Assembly (NCBI GenBank): GCA_031254955.1
Contig: JAIRTK010000163.1
Span: 1 to 13,395 of the forward strand
Reading direction: 5' to 3'
DNA length: 13,395 nt
Source: Opitutaceae bacterium
Lineage (GTDB): Bacteria > Verrucomicrobiota > Verrucomicrobiia > Opitutales > Opitutaceae
The position numbers and the translations under genes were made by a program. The notes under the pieces are model-generated. The model had not been told where the DNA came from, searched no databases, and saw only the letters and a program-made list of their open reading frames with translations. This document shows, piece after piece, positions 7,201 to 13,395 of this stretch; positions within the stretch are counted from its first letter, which is position 1, and each line of letters starts with the position of its first letter.

Positions 7201-10200
7201 CCAACGCCGCCAACACCTTTGCCGGCGGCATCGAACTCCATTCCGGCACGCTCGCGTTCGACGACGACGCCCAGCTTGGCGGGCCGGGACAACCCATCCG
7301 TTTTATCAACGACGCCGCGCTGCGCGCCGACGCAAACACCGCGCTCGCGGGCAACGTGACCATCGAGCCGGCCAAGACGGCGCTGTTCGACACGCGGGAA
7401 AACACGCTCGACTTCACGGGCACCCTGTCCTCGGCGCCCACCTCGCTCCTCGCCAAGACCGGCGCGGGCGATTTGTGGATTTCCAACGCCGACCACGCCG
7501 ACCATCTGGGCCGCACGGAAGTGCGGGAAGGCCGCCTGCTCCTCGGCGGAAACGTCGCCCTGGGCGGCGGCGAAGTGCGGGTCTCCTCCGGCGCGACCTT
7601 CGGCGGCTCCGGCACGGCCTCGCTTGTGACGGCGCTGCCGGGCGCCGTGCTGCGCGTCGGCACGCCCGACGCCACGCTCGCGGAACGGCTGTCCGTCTCC
7701 TCCACGCTGACCCTGCACGCGGGCGCGCAAGTGCATTTCAACATCGTGTCCGGCAACACCGACCCGGCCTCCAGCGTAAACTCCTCGCTCATGGCCGGCG
7801 GGCTGGTCATCGACGGCGGCTCCTCTGCCGATCTCTCCATTGACTTGGACCGGCTGGCGACCGGCGTCTACAATCTCGGCAACGTCTCCGCGCTCCGCGA
7901 TGCCGGCATCACCTATTTCGGCCTGGAGGTGGGCCGACGCTACGACATCGCCTACGAATCCGCGGCGAACTCCGGCACCCTGTTGATAAAAATGACCCTC
8001 CCCGGCAACGAGGAGATGCTCTGGACGGGGGCGAATGGCACGCAGTGGGACATCAGCACCGAGAACTGGCAAATCGCCGGCAGCGGCAGCGCGTATTCCT
8101 TCGGCGACGGCGACAAACTCCTCTTCGACGGCGTCGCCGACGCCGCCAACTCCGGCAATCGCGTCATCACCATCGCGGGCCGCCGCATGACGCTCTCCGA
8201 CATGGTCGTGTCGGGCACGGCGGATTATGTTTTCCGAGGCGCGGCGGAACTCATCACCGACGCGAGTTCGGCCACGGGCAGTCTTTCAAGCAGCGCGCAA
8301 GGCAAGCTCCACAAAAGCGGCCCCGGCACGCTCGCGTTTGAAAACGCGGGCAACCAGTTCAACGGCGGCATCGAAATCGCCGGCGGCGCGCTCTCCTTTA
8401 CCAAGGCGGAGCAACTGCGCACCCAAGGCGCGGGCATCGAGCTGGCCTCCGGCACCCTGCGCGTCGCCGCCGACTTGATCACGCTCGACGAACACCTCGT
8501 CATCGCCGCCGGCCAGTCCGGCGCCATCGACACGCCCGCCGCCGGGAACGGCGCCGCCGCCGGCTACGCCATGCGCTACACCGGCAGCCTCGACCTCGCC
8601 GCCGGCGGCACCCTCTCCAAGACCGGCATCGGCGCCCTCGAACTCCTCGGCGACTACTCCGCCCTCGCCGGCGACCTCCGCGTCGAGAGCGACGGCGGCG
8701 AGTTGCTGCTGCGCAATGACGCGGGGACGATGACCCGCCTCGGCGGCGCGGTGCGCGTCCAGTCCGGCGGCGTGTTGGGCGGCGAAGGCCTGGTCACCGG
8801 CACCGTCACGGTGGAGCGGGAAGGCGTGCTGCGCATCGGCGCGACCGGCGACGGCCCGGCATCCTTGCACGTGGCCGACCTCCGGCTGGAGAACGGCGCG
8901 TTTCTGCATGGCTCCGGTGCGCTTTCCGGCGCCATGACCGTCGGCTCCGCCGCGGACGAACCGGTCACGCTGAACACCCTCGCGGGACGCTCCCTCACCC
9001 TCTCCGCGACCACCGGCGGCCCCGGCACGCTGGTCAAGACGGGCGGCGGCGCGCTCACGCTTTCCGGCACCGCCGCGCTCGGCCACCGGGCGACCCGCGT
9101 CGCGGACGGACTGGTTTACCTGCGCGACATCGATTCCCCCGCCACCGCCATCCCGGCGCTCGTCCACTCCTTCGAGCTTGCCGGCGGCTGGCTGGACTTG
9201 TCCGAGGTGCGGGATTACGGCGACGTGCCGTTTGTCACTTGGGACAACCTCGCCTTTGCCGGCGCCGCCGGCGGAGTCATCGGCCACGGCGACGGCATCA
9301 AGCTGGGCGCCGGCGACATGGGTTTCCAAATCGGCGGCTCGGGCGCCGGACGCGGCGTTTTTGTGATCGTCGATGCCGGAAGCGGCACCGCCACCCTCAG
9401 CGGCAGCAGCAACTACGTCGGTTACACGCGCGTGGACAGCGGCGTGCTCGCCATCAGCCACGACACCAACCTGGGCAACACCGACGCCTCCATCCTCGCC
9501 CCCCGCGATGTCATCCTCAACGGCGGCAACCTGCTCGTCACCGGCAACGCCTTCGCCAGCGCGCGCACGCTCGAACTCCGCCAGTCCGGCACCGTCGCCG
9601 TCGCCGCCGGCGGCACCGCCTCGTGGCTCGACCTCTCGGGCGCCGGCGCCTTCACCAAGGAAGGCGAAGGCACCCTCTTCCTCACCCTGCCCGGCGGCGG
9701 CGCCAGCGCCCACACCGGCGCGAAAACCGTCGCCGCCGGCGTCCTCCAAGGCCGCGCCGGCGCCCTCGCCGGCCTCATCACCACCACAAGCGGCACCGTC
9801 GCGCTCTACGCCGACGAAGCCGACTACCCCGGCGTGTTCACCGGCACCCTCGACGGCGGCGCGCTGGTCAAGACCGGCGACGGCAACGCCGACATCGGCC
9901 CCACCGCCGCCTTCCGCAACCTCGTCTCCCTGCGCGTGGAGGAAGGCATGCTCACCAGCTCCGGGCGCTCCCTGCCGCTCAGCACGACGGAAACCATTGA
10001 CATCGGCGACCGCGGCATCCTCAACCTGCCCCAAGGCGGCCTGCTGGAGACCCCGCTCGTCCGCAACCAAGGCATGATCCGCGTCGGCCACGCCGCCGAC
10101 CGCGCCGTCGTGCCCCGCGCGACACTCCGCATCGAAGGCAACTATCACGGCGGCGCGTCCGCCGCCGCCCCCGGCTACCTCACGCTCGGCCTCGGCGGCG

Positions 10201-11444
10201 TCGTGCCCGGAAACGGAAACGTGGTTGCCGCCGACACCTTCCACGTCACCGGCTCCGCCGCCGGCACGACCTACGTGACCTTTGTGCGCCAGACCGCCAA
10301 CGACCCCTTCGCCGACAACCTCGCGAACCTCGCCGCCTCGCTCCCGGACAACGTGATTCACGTGGACGGCGGCGGCGGCGAATTTCTCCAGAGCGGACGC
10401 CTCACCTACGGCGTGAAAGACTACCTGCTCGTCTATGAGCCGGGCGCCGGCACGAGCCGCTGGCGCATTTCCCTCGCCTCCGAGATTCCCGCGCTCCTGG
10501 CCGTGGACGCCGCGCTCATGCTCGCCGAGCACGCCTCTCTCGGCGGCCTCACCCAACGCCTCGAATCCATGGGCCTGCTCGACGGCTACAAAGGACGCCA
10601 AGGCTTCGACCTCTGGGCCAACGGCCTTTACCGCCGCGACAAGTTTTCCGACACCCTCTACTCCGGCGCCACCGCCAGCACCCACGGCTGGCAGGCCGGC
10701 GTGGACTACACCGACCCCAACCTCACCTTCGCCCTCGGCATCTTCGTCGAAAAAATCCGCACCGACACCGACATGCCCCGCGTCCCCGGCTCGGCCCAGC
10801 AGGCCACCGGCACCGAGTCGGACACCGACGCCTTCGGCGCCTACATCACCTACCGCCCCTCCCGGTGGTTTTTCGACCTCCTCATCCGCCTGAACACCGG
10901 CCGCTACGACGTGAACATCGCCGAGACGCCCACCTTTGGCACCGACACCGGCGGTGCGGGCATCTCCGTCGATATCGGGCGTTATTACGACCTTGGCGCC
11001 GGCTGGCTGCTGGAGCCGCAAATCCAGTTCCAATGGAGCCGCTCCAACGTGGACAACACAAAAGACACCGTGCCCGTGGCCGGCATCGACGACCCCCGCA
11101 CCAACTACGCGCGCGAATACCGCGTGCGCGCGCTCGAATACAGCTCCCTGCGCGGCAGCCTCATGCTCAGCCGGCGCCTCGTCACCCGGCGCGGCTGGGA
11201 GCTGCGCCCCTACGCCCGCGCCTCCTATGCGGGCGAATTCGGCGGCGACACCGAAATGACGGTCTTCACCATCGGCGAAACCGTGAAATACGACAATGCC
11301 CTCGGCGGCGCCTACGGCCTGCTCAACGGCGGCGCGACCGTGCGCATCCGCGACCGCCTCGACCTATGGGCCGACTTCGCCTGGTATTACGCCGGCAAAA
11401 TCGACGGCCACAGCTTCAACCTCGGCGCCGGCTGGCGCTTCTGA
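4266..11444 (+). CDS. Giant autotransporter (type Va) with Pmp-like N-terminus, PATR repeats and C-terminal barrel
   Basis: Predicted to cross the inner membrane by Sec and to insert its own C-terminal barrel in the outer membrane, exposing or releasing a long beta-helical passenger; role probably adhesion or surface interaction (inference). Residues 1-39 are a signal peptide (basic start, hydrophobic core LMLTLALMLALGG, cleavage near AWG/Q40). Residues about 85-390 carry repeated GGA[IL] (GGALTV, GGAINL, GGAIYA, GGAIGS, GGAIAL, GGALFA, GGAINI) with FxxN motifs (FIDN, FYRN, FFSN, FYHN, FHGN, FTDN). Nine KTGxGxL-type strand repeats start near residues 588, 680, 965, 1061, 1346, 1448, 1588, 1795 and 1866. 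A linker helix (LLAVDAALMLAEHASLGGL) begins at 2076, followed by a roughly 300-residue autotransporter barrel that ends in FNLGAGWRF with the terminal Phe. ATG 4266 is used; ATG 4275 is an equally good alternative because neither has a Shine-Dalgarno sequence. No protease or lipase motif was recognised. Confidence 0.93.
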   Translation: MRIMQTLKNEFSATKAVFTCLPLMLTLALMLALGGAAWGQTVMDVDRNRFENARITTSGTYTVNVYDGITYTYQNNRWFTNTEGGGALYVSNGVFTLGPVDGGTGRTVFIDNQARRGGALTVASNARAFLTNVRFGSLVDAASGNRSLGDHGGAINLPGGSASLTLRNAEFYRNAAERGTPPGGTSPGGGFGGAIYAIGSGTLEIHDSLFGARDRPDPADFFSNDFTAPAAGSAVDRGTGNWAIDGHGGAIGSFAAASNRIFIYNSQFYHNTAARASLDLHGNGGAIALGNSGGNQQALIVDSLFHGNRSRGGTIGGGALFADSAGVVFTVKDSVFTDNIATNNGGAININNGTLNLIATRDLLYEGNYAATGITNSTPSAGKGGFLYLAAAAAANIDIAPGATLTIGGTADTARDTLAAAATTTGVININSGSAGGDTGGTLLLHGSSTNVNRALLIHAGRVLLGGTDARLTGNNTVTVKAGGTYGGIGITHNVLVENGGVYQVGLETTGDGAGLAGRFMDASGTLNLAGGATLTGHGFIGSATNPDTVYTNAITLGAAAGDWITASVLASATLQINSGTAAITGPGGLVKTGEGTLSLWRTGSYTGGVRLEQGAIHLHNADGLGTGTLGITGTAAAIVFGTGMDITNAIDIAAGASVRLTNDNGAVSLAGAPLTGAGLMEKTGVSELMLNAGASAFTGTVLISQGILSASGDGISAASDVRFGGIDAATYAGNLVRSAGQSLAGSGSINGNLTLNNARLSFDLRNTNDGAPDNADRFLVSGSLTSAGDTRINLDNVGNRATYTLLVAADLSGLTPAHFSVATVNGEPLTHRYDPLLETETVASGTALVVSPGVRNLRMAWAGGDTAAPAAWDTAAGNWSESSGEHYFRHGDSAAFGPTASGAVAIDTAGVTIGDLAVETAAGRTLAFTGGGITGTNALTDSNRHDTNADGQVYLGGGSTATVNGRLVKTGEGTLVLANAANTFAGGIELHSGTLAFDDDAQLGGPGQPIRFINDAALRADANTALAGNVTIEPAKTALFDTRENTLDFTGTLSSAPTSLLAKTGAGDLWISNADHADHLGRTEVREGRLLLGGNVALGGGEVRVSSGATFGGSGTASLVTALPGAVLRVGTPDATLAERLSVSSTLTLHAGAQVHFNIVSGNTDPASSVNSSLMAGGLVIDGGSSADLSIDLDRLATGVYNLGNVSALRDAGITYFGLEVGRRYDIAYESAANSGTLLIKMTLPGNEEMLWTGANGTQWDISTENWQIAGSGSAYSFGDGDKLLFDGVADAANSGNRVITIAGRRMTLSDMVVSGTADYVFRGAAELITDASSATGSLSSSAQGKLHKSGPGTLAFENAGNQFNGGIEIAGGALSFTKAEQLRTQGAGIELASGTLRVAADLITLDEHLVIAAGQSGAIDTPAAGNGAAAGYAMRYTGSLDLAAGGTLSKTGIGALELLGDYSALAGDLRVESDGGELLLRNDAGTMTRLGGAVRVQSGGVLGGEGLVTGTVTVEREGVLRIGATGDGPASLHVADLRLENGAFLHGSGALSGAMTVGSAADEPVTLNTLAGRSLTLSATTGGPGTLVKTGGGALTLSGTAALGHRATRVADGLVYLRDIDSPATAIPALVHSFELAGGWLDLSEVRDYGDVPFVTWDNLAFAGAAGGVIGHGDGIKLGAGDMGFQIGGSGAGRGVFVIVDAGSGTATLSGSSNYVGYTRVDSGVLAISHDTNLGNTDASILAPRDVILNGGNLLVTGNAFASARTLELRQSGTVAVAAGGTASWLDLSGAGAFTKEGEGTLFLTLPGGGASAHTGAKTVAAGVLQGRAGALAGLITTTSGTVALYADEADYPGVFTGTLDGGALVKTGDGNADIGPTAAFRNLVSLRVEEGMLTSSGRSLPLSTTETIDIGDRGILNLPQGGLLETPLVRNQGMIRVGHAADRAVVPRATLRIEGNYHGGASAAAPGYLTLGLGGVVPGNGNVVAADTFHVTGSAAGTTYVTFVRQTANDPFADNLANLAASLPDNVIHVDGGGGEFLQSGRLTYGVKDYLLVYEPGAGTSRWRISLASEIPALLAVDAALMLAEHASLGGLTQRLESMGLLDGYKGRQGFDLWANGLYRRDKFSDTLYSGATASTHGWQAGVDYTDPNLTFALGIFVEKIRTDTDMPRVPGSAQQATGTESDTDAFGAYITYRPSRWFFDLLIRLNTGRYDVNIAETPTFGTDTGGAGISVDIGRYYDLGAGWLLEPQIQFQWSRSNVDNTKDTVPVAGIDDPRTNYAREYRVRALEYSSLRGSLMLSRRLVTRRGWELRPYARASYAGEFGGDTEMTVFTIGETVKYDNALGGAYGLLNGGATVRIRDRLDLWADFAWYYAGKIDGHSFNLGAGWRF

Positions 11445-11505
11445 ACCCCATGCCCCCCGCCCAAAACCCACCCACGACCGCCGCCCGCGCGCCCACCCGC
11501 GCCGC

Positions 11506-11523
11506 CTGGACGCTAGCGTCCAG
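11506..11523. repeat. 18-bp perfect palindrome after the autotransporter gene
   Basis: ctggacgctagcgtccag is a perfect palindrome with no spacer, 61 bp past the autotransporter stop. It shares its last base with the hairpin that follows, so the two form a tandem hairpin unit. Confidence 0.85.
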
Positions 11524-11547
11524 AGTCGTTACCTTCGGTAACGACTC
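11523..11547. terminator. 11-bp-stem hairpin between convergent genes, possible bidirectional terminator
   Basis: gagtcgttacc, a TTC loop and ggtaacgactc form a perfect 11-bp stem. It lies between the autotransporter (plus, ends 11444) and the toxin gene (minus, ends 11629), where a terminator for both is expected. There is no T-run on either side, so it is not a classical intrinsic terminator. It may instead be part of a repetitive palindromic unit with 11506-11523. Confidence 0.4.
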
Positions 11548-11628
11548 ATCAACCCATCAAGGCACGCCCGAACCCGCCCTCGCGCCGCCGCCCGTTTGGA
11601 AAGGCGCGACTCTTAGGGGCAAGGCGAA

Positions 11629-11991
11629 TCACAGCGGCAACTTTCGCACTCTCGCTTTACCGGGCAGCAGCGTGACGATGGCGCCGGACGCCAGTTCCGC
11701 CTCGCACTGCCGCAACGCCCGGGCCAGCGCGTCGCCGCACGCCTCAGGACGCAAATCCCCCGTCCGCATTTGCACCACGCTCGGCTTCCCGCTCCGCGTG
11801 TGCGCAAGGATGGTTCCGAAATCCAGATCGTTGGTCAAAACCACCCATTTCCCGGCGATGGCGTGCCGGAACAAAACCTCATCCTCCGCGTTGGCGGCGC
11901 CGAGGCTGTTCCAGTGTTCCGCCTCGATTCCCCTTGCCCGAAGGAAAACCGCCCAGCGCGGCGACAGATTCATGTCCACCAGCACCCTCAC
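11629..11991 (-). CDS. DUF5615 PIN-like toxin of a toxin-antitoxin pair
   Basis: A 120-residue protein of the DUF5615 (Mut7-C/PIN-like) family, the predicted VapC-like ribonuclease partner of DUF433 proteins. Starting from GTG at 11991, it reads RVLVDMNLSPRWAVFLRARG, giving the hallmark first-strand Asp (LVDMNLSP) and a conserved LTNDLDFG at about 70-77, the other acidic cluster expected of the PIN-like active site. The GTG overlaps the antitoxin stop as GTGA, so translation is probably coupled; an upstream ATG at 12030 would add 13 residues that do not fit the family and would overlap the antitoxin more deeply. Length is normal for the family. RNase activity is predicted, not shown by sequence. 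It converges on the autotransporter gene. Confidence 0.85.
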   Translation of the reverse strand: MRVLVDMNLSPRWAVFLRARGIEAEHWNSLGAANAEDEVLFRHAIAGKWVVLTNDLDFGTILAHTRSGKPSVVQMRTGDLRPEACGDALARALRQCEAELASGAIVTLLPGKARVRKLPL

Positions 11992-12215
11992 GCGGAAAGC
12001 AGTTCTGATTCCGTCTCTTCCGCCAGCCATGCCGCGTAGCCCAGTGCCGCGCGGATGTCCGCTTCCGTCAGATAAGAGTAATCCCGCAACACTGCTTCGA
12101 TGCTCGCTCCGCTGGAAAGCAACCCGAGGATTGTGCCCACGGTCACGCGGGTGCCCCGGATGCAGGGTTTGCCTCCCATTATGCGCGGATCGCGGGTTAT
12201 GCGTTCAAAATCCAT
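11988..12215 (-). CDS. DUF433 antitoxin
   Basis: A 75-residue protein with the DUF433 signature DPRIMGGKPCIRGTRVTV at about 8-25, followed by helices typical of its winged/HTH-like fold (ASIEAVLRDYSYLTEADIRAAL). DUF433 proteins are predicted DNA-binding antitoxins paired with DUF5615 toxins, so autoregulation of the pair is likely but no operator was identified. ATG 12215 gives the family-typical MDFERI start; a TTG at 12227 is in frame but only adds MGGG. A GGGTGG sequence just upstream of the ATG could act as a weak ribosome-binding site. It is first in a two-gene minus-strand operon with the toxin. Confidence 0.88.
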   Translation of the reverse strand: MDFERITRDPRIMGGKPCIRGTRVTVGTILGLLSSGASIEAVLRDYSYLTEADIRAALGYAAWLAEETESELLSA

Positions 12216-12271
12216 GCCGCCACCCAACGCGGCCCCGTGCCCAAAGTCAATTCCACGCTACCCACCTGAAA

Positions 12272-12290
12272 CGCCGGCCTCCTGCCGGCG
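12272..12290. repeat. Compact palindrome CGCCGGC-CTCCT-GCCGGCG
   Basis: Exact 7-bp arms around a 5-nt loop, in the divergent gap between the antitoxin and the TonB receptor. A second, imperfect hairpin follows at 12311-12340. Confidence 0.65.
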
Positions 12291-12310
12291 GACGACGCGC
12301 GGCATCGCCG

Positions 12311-12340
12311 GCTCGGGTGGCACGGTCAACCCGTCCGAGC
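12311..12340. repeat. Imperfect hairpin with GCTCGG/CCGAGC ends
   Basis: gctcgg (12311-12316) and ccgagc (12335-12340) are exact inverted arms, with an inner gt...ac extension that needs a bulge. With 12272-12290 it makes a two-hairpin unit of the same style as those at 2962-3026 and 11506-11547. Confidence 0.45.
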
Positions 12341-12435
12341 ACGGCGCTCCCTTGGCGCTTTTCCGCTCTCCCGGCCCCCTCTGCAATCCCTTGTCCCACC
12401 GGTGCCTCCAGCTCCCTCCGCTCCTTTCGCGATGA

Positions 12436-12470
12436 ATGAAAGCATTTAATATAAAACTATAAAACCAACT
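12436..12470 (+). promoter_or_regulatory. AT-rich leader and probable promoter region of the TonB receptor gene
   Basis: A sudden AT-rich stretch interrupts very GC-rich DNA immediately before the ATG. It contains a -10-like taatat (12447-12452) and overlapping tataaaactata. No good -35 box is seen at the usual distance. No Shine-Dalgarno sequence precedes the ATG; the A-rich leader may help initiation instead. If 12447-12452 is the -10 element, the 5' untranslated region would be very short. Confidence 0.4.
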
Positions 12471-13395
12471 ATGAAAACCCCGAATCCTGTCATGCACGCA
12501 ACCCGCGCGACCCGCACGGCTCGCGCGACCCGCACAACCTTGGCCGGCCTGCTATCGCTGGCGGCCAGCGCCGCCCTCTTCGGCCAAGCGGTGACACCGC
12601 CATCAGACAACGAGTTTCCCCAAAAAAGGAGCGCGGGCATTCCTGCCCGCGATGCCCCCGCCGCCGCCACTCCCACCAGCACCACCGCCTCCACCTCCCC
12701 AGCCTCCTCCTCTCCCTCCACCCCCGCCGCCACCTCCGCCGCTTCCCCCGCCCCCACCGCTCCATCCACGGATGTCGGCGAGGATGTCGTCGTGCTGGAA
12801 GAGTTCCACGTCAAGACCAGCAAAGAGGCGTCCTACATCGGCGCCACCACCACCGCCGGCGCCCGCGTCGTGGCCGACATCCTCGACATGCCCTTTTCCA
12901 TCCAAGTGCTCTCCAAGGACTTCATCGACGACTTCCAACTCCTCGACTTCGAGGACCAGGCCGCCTACATCGGCGGCATGACGCCCGGCGACCCTGCCAC
13001 CGGCTCGCCCACCAACAGCCTGCGCGGCTATGGCGTGCCCGTTTTCCGCAACGGCTTCCGCCGCACCCAGCGCCCGGAATCCAACAGCATCCGGCAGACC
13101 GAGGTCATCCGCGGCCCCCAGTCCGCCCTCTTCGGGCGCACCTCGCCCGGCGGCGTGGTCAACATGCTCTCCAAGCAGCCCCAGACCAAATTCAAAACCT
13201 CCGCCACAGCCCGCTACGGCTCCTTCGCCAACCAGCGCGTCAGCGCCTACGCCACCGGCCCGCTCATCCCCCGCAAACTCTTCTACCGCATCGACGCCGA
13301 GTATTACGACATGGAGCGCAACACCGACTACTGGTTCGACCGCACCTTTAACGTCTCCGGCTCGATCATCTACAAAATCACCGCCGACACCGCGC
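12471..13395 (+). CDS. TonB-dependent outer-membrane receptor, N-terminal part (runs off window)
   Basis: The reading frame is open from ATG 12471 to the window end, 308 complete codons, so only the signal peptide, linker, plug and first barrel strands are present. The signal peptide spans about 1-39 (basic ATRATRTARATR region, hydrophobic LAGLLSLAASAALFGQ). Residues about 40-100 are a disordered Ala/Pro/Ser/Thr linker. A TonB-box-like EDVVVLEEF sits at 104-112. The plug domain follows: a DMPFSIQVLSKDFIDDF segment, RGYGVPVFRNGF, and the classic IRGPQSALFGRTSPGGVVNM from 213 on. The style fits siderophore-type or generic TonB receptors common in Opitutaceae; the substrate cannot be read from this part. 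The linker contains a palindromic repeat translated as RSAGIPARDA (53-62). Energy would come from TonB-ExbB-ExbD, not encoded here. Confidence 0.92.
   Translation, partial: MKTPNPVMHATRATRTARATRTTLAGLLSLAASAALFGQAVTPPSDNEFPQKRSAGIPARDAPAAATPTSTTASTSPASSSPSTPAATSAASPAPTAPSTDVGEDVVVLEEFHVKTSKEASYIGATTTAGARVVADILDMPFSIQVLSKDFIDDFQLLDFEDQAAYIGGMTPGDPATGSPTNSLRGYGVPVFRNGFRRTQRPESNSIRQTEVIRGPQSALFGRTSPGGVVNMLSKQPQTKFKTSATARYGSFANQRVSAYATGPLIPRKLFYRIDAEYYDMERNTDYWFDRTFNVSGSIIYKITADTA
12632..12651. repeat. 20-bp palindrome inside the TonB receptor linker codons
   Basis: cgcgggcattcctgcccgcg has exact 8-bp arms around TTCC, preceded by an A-run (12622-12627). It is translated in frame as part of the flexible linker between signal peptide and TonB box, where an insertion would be tolerated. 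Its form matches the intergenic palindromes elsewhere in the window. Confidence 0.75.

Noticed and set aside
4206..8072. 1288-codon open frame on the minus strand opposite the autotransporter
   Set aside because: Its Gly/Ala/Val/Glu-rich product has no recognisable domain and is what the antisense of C-ending codons in a GC-rich repeat protein gives. The plus-strand frame has clear domains.
8286..11033. 915-codon open frame on the minus strand opposite the autotransporter
   Set aside because: Same reasons: antisense of a GC-rich gene, low-complexity product, no domain.
11992..12030. Longer toxin start at ATG 12030
   Set aside because: The extra 13 residues lie before the family-typical first strand and would overlap the antitoxin by 43 bases. 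The GTG start with a GTGA overlap fits better.
12258..12497. 79-codon minus-strand frame upstream of the TonB receptor
   Set aside because: It runs through the hairpins and the AT-rich leader of the receptor gene. The product shows no family.
12446..12938. Minus-strand Gly/Ala-rich frames opposite the receptor
   Set aside because: Antisense shadows of the Ala/Pro/Ser/Thr linker codons.
12652..12981. Proline-rich plus-strand frame overlapping the receptor start
   Set aside because: Out of frame with the receptor, whose signal peptide, TonB box and plug motifs are continuous from ATG 12471.

Overview
The window is high-GC bacterial DNA with long outer-membrane proteins, a verrucomicrobial-style TonB-dependent receptor and many compact palindromes between genes. 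Family content and style point to Verrucomicrobiota, most likely Opitutales/Opitutaceae. This is inference from recognised families, not from a marker gene.

Layout. (1) 2-241: the C-terminal end of an unrecognised gene that enters from the left, finishing in a Pro/Ala-rich tail and a 10-bp tandem repeat. (2) 280-2616: a polytopic membrane protein of the Agl23/GT-C glycosyltransferase type, interrupted in frame by several low-complexity insertions, one of them a heptanucleotide-repeat block with inverted arms. (3) 2617-4265: about 1.65 kb with no convincing gene. It holds a 571-bp hairpin-rich segment bounded by 13-bp inverted ends, a purine/pyrimidine element with 40-bp inverted arms, and a C-rich duplicated tract. 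(4) 4266-11444: a 2392-residue type V autotransporter with a signal peptide, an N-terminal GGAI/FxxN beta-helix resembling chlamydial Pmp repeats, nine autotransporter-associated (PATR-type) strand repeats and a C-terminal beta-barrel. (5) 11506-11547: two perfect hairpins between convergent genes. (6) 11629-12215, minus strand: a DUF433/DUF5615 toxin-antitoxin pair joined by a GTGA overlap. (7) 12471 to the right end: the N-terminal third or so of a TonB-dependent receptor, with a palindromic repeat read through as coding sequence.

Functionally this is a cell-envelope neighbourhood: a probable lipid-linked sugar transferase in the inner membrane, a very large surface or secreted adhesin-like protein, and an outer-membrane substrate receptor. 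The two outer-membrane genes are separated by a small stability module. No shared operon is evident.

The most interesting material is the repeat layer. Simple-sequence repeats (hexamer TTCTCG, heptamer GGAATGC) occur as inverted arms both in intergenic DNA and inside a membrane-protein gene, and a diverse set of short near-perfect palindromes decorates the gaps. No transposase, RAYT gene, CRISPR array, tRNA or rRNA was seen.
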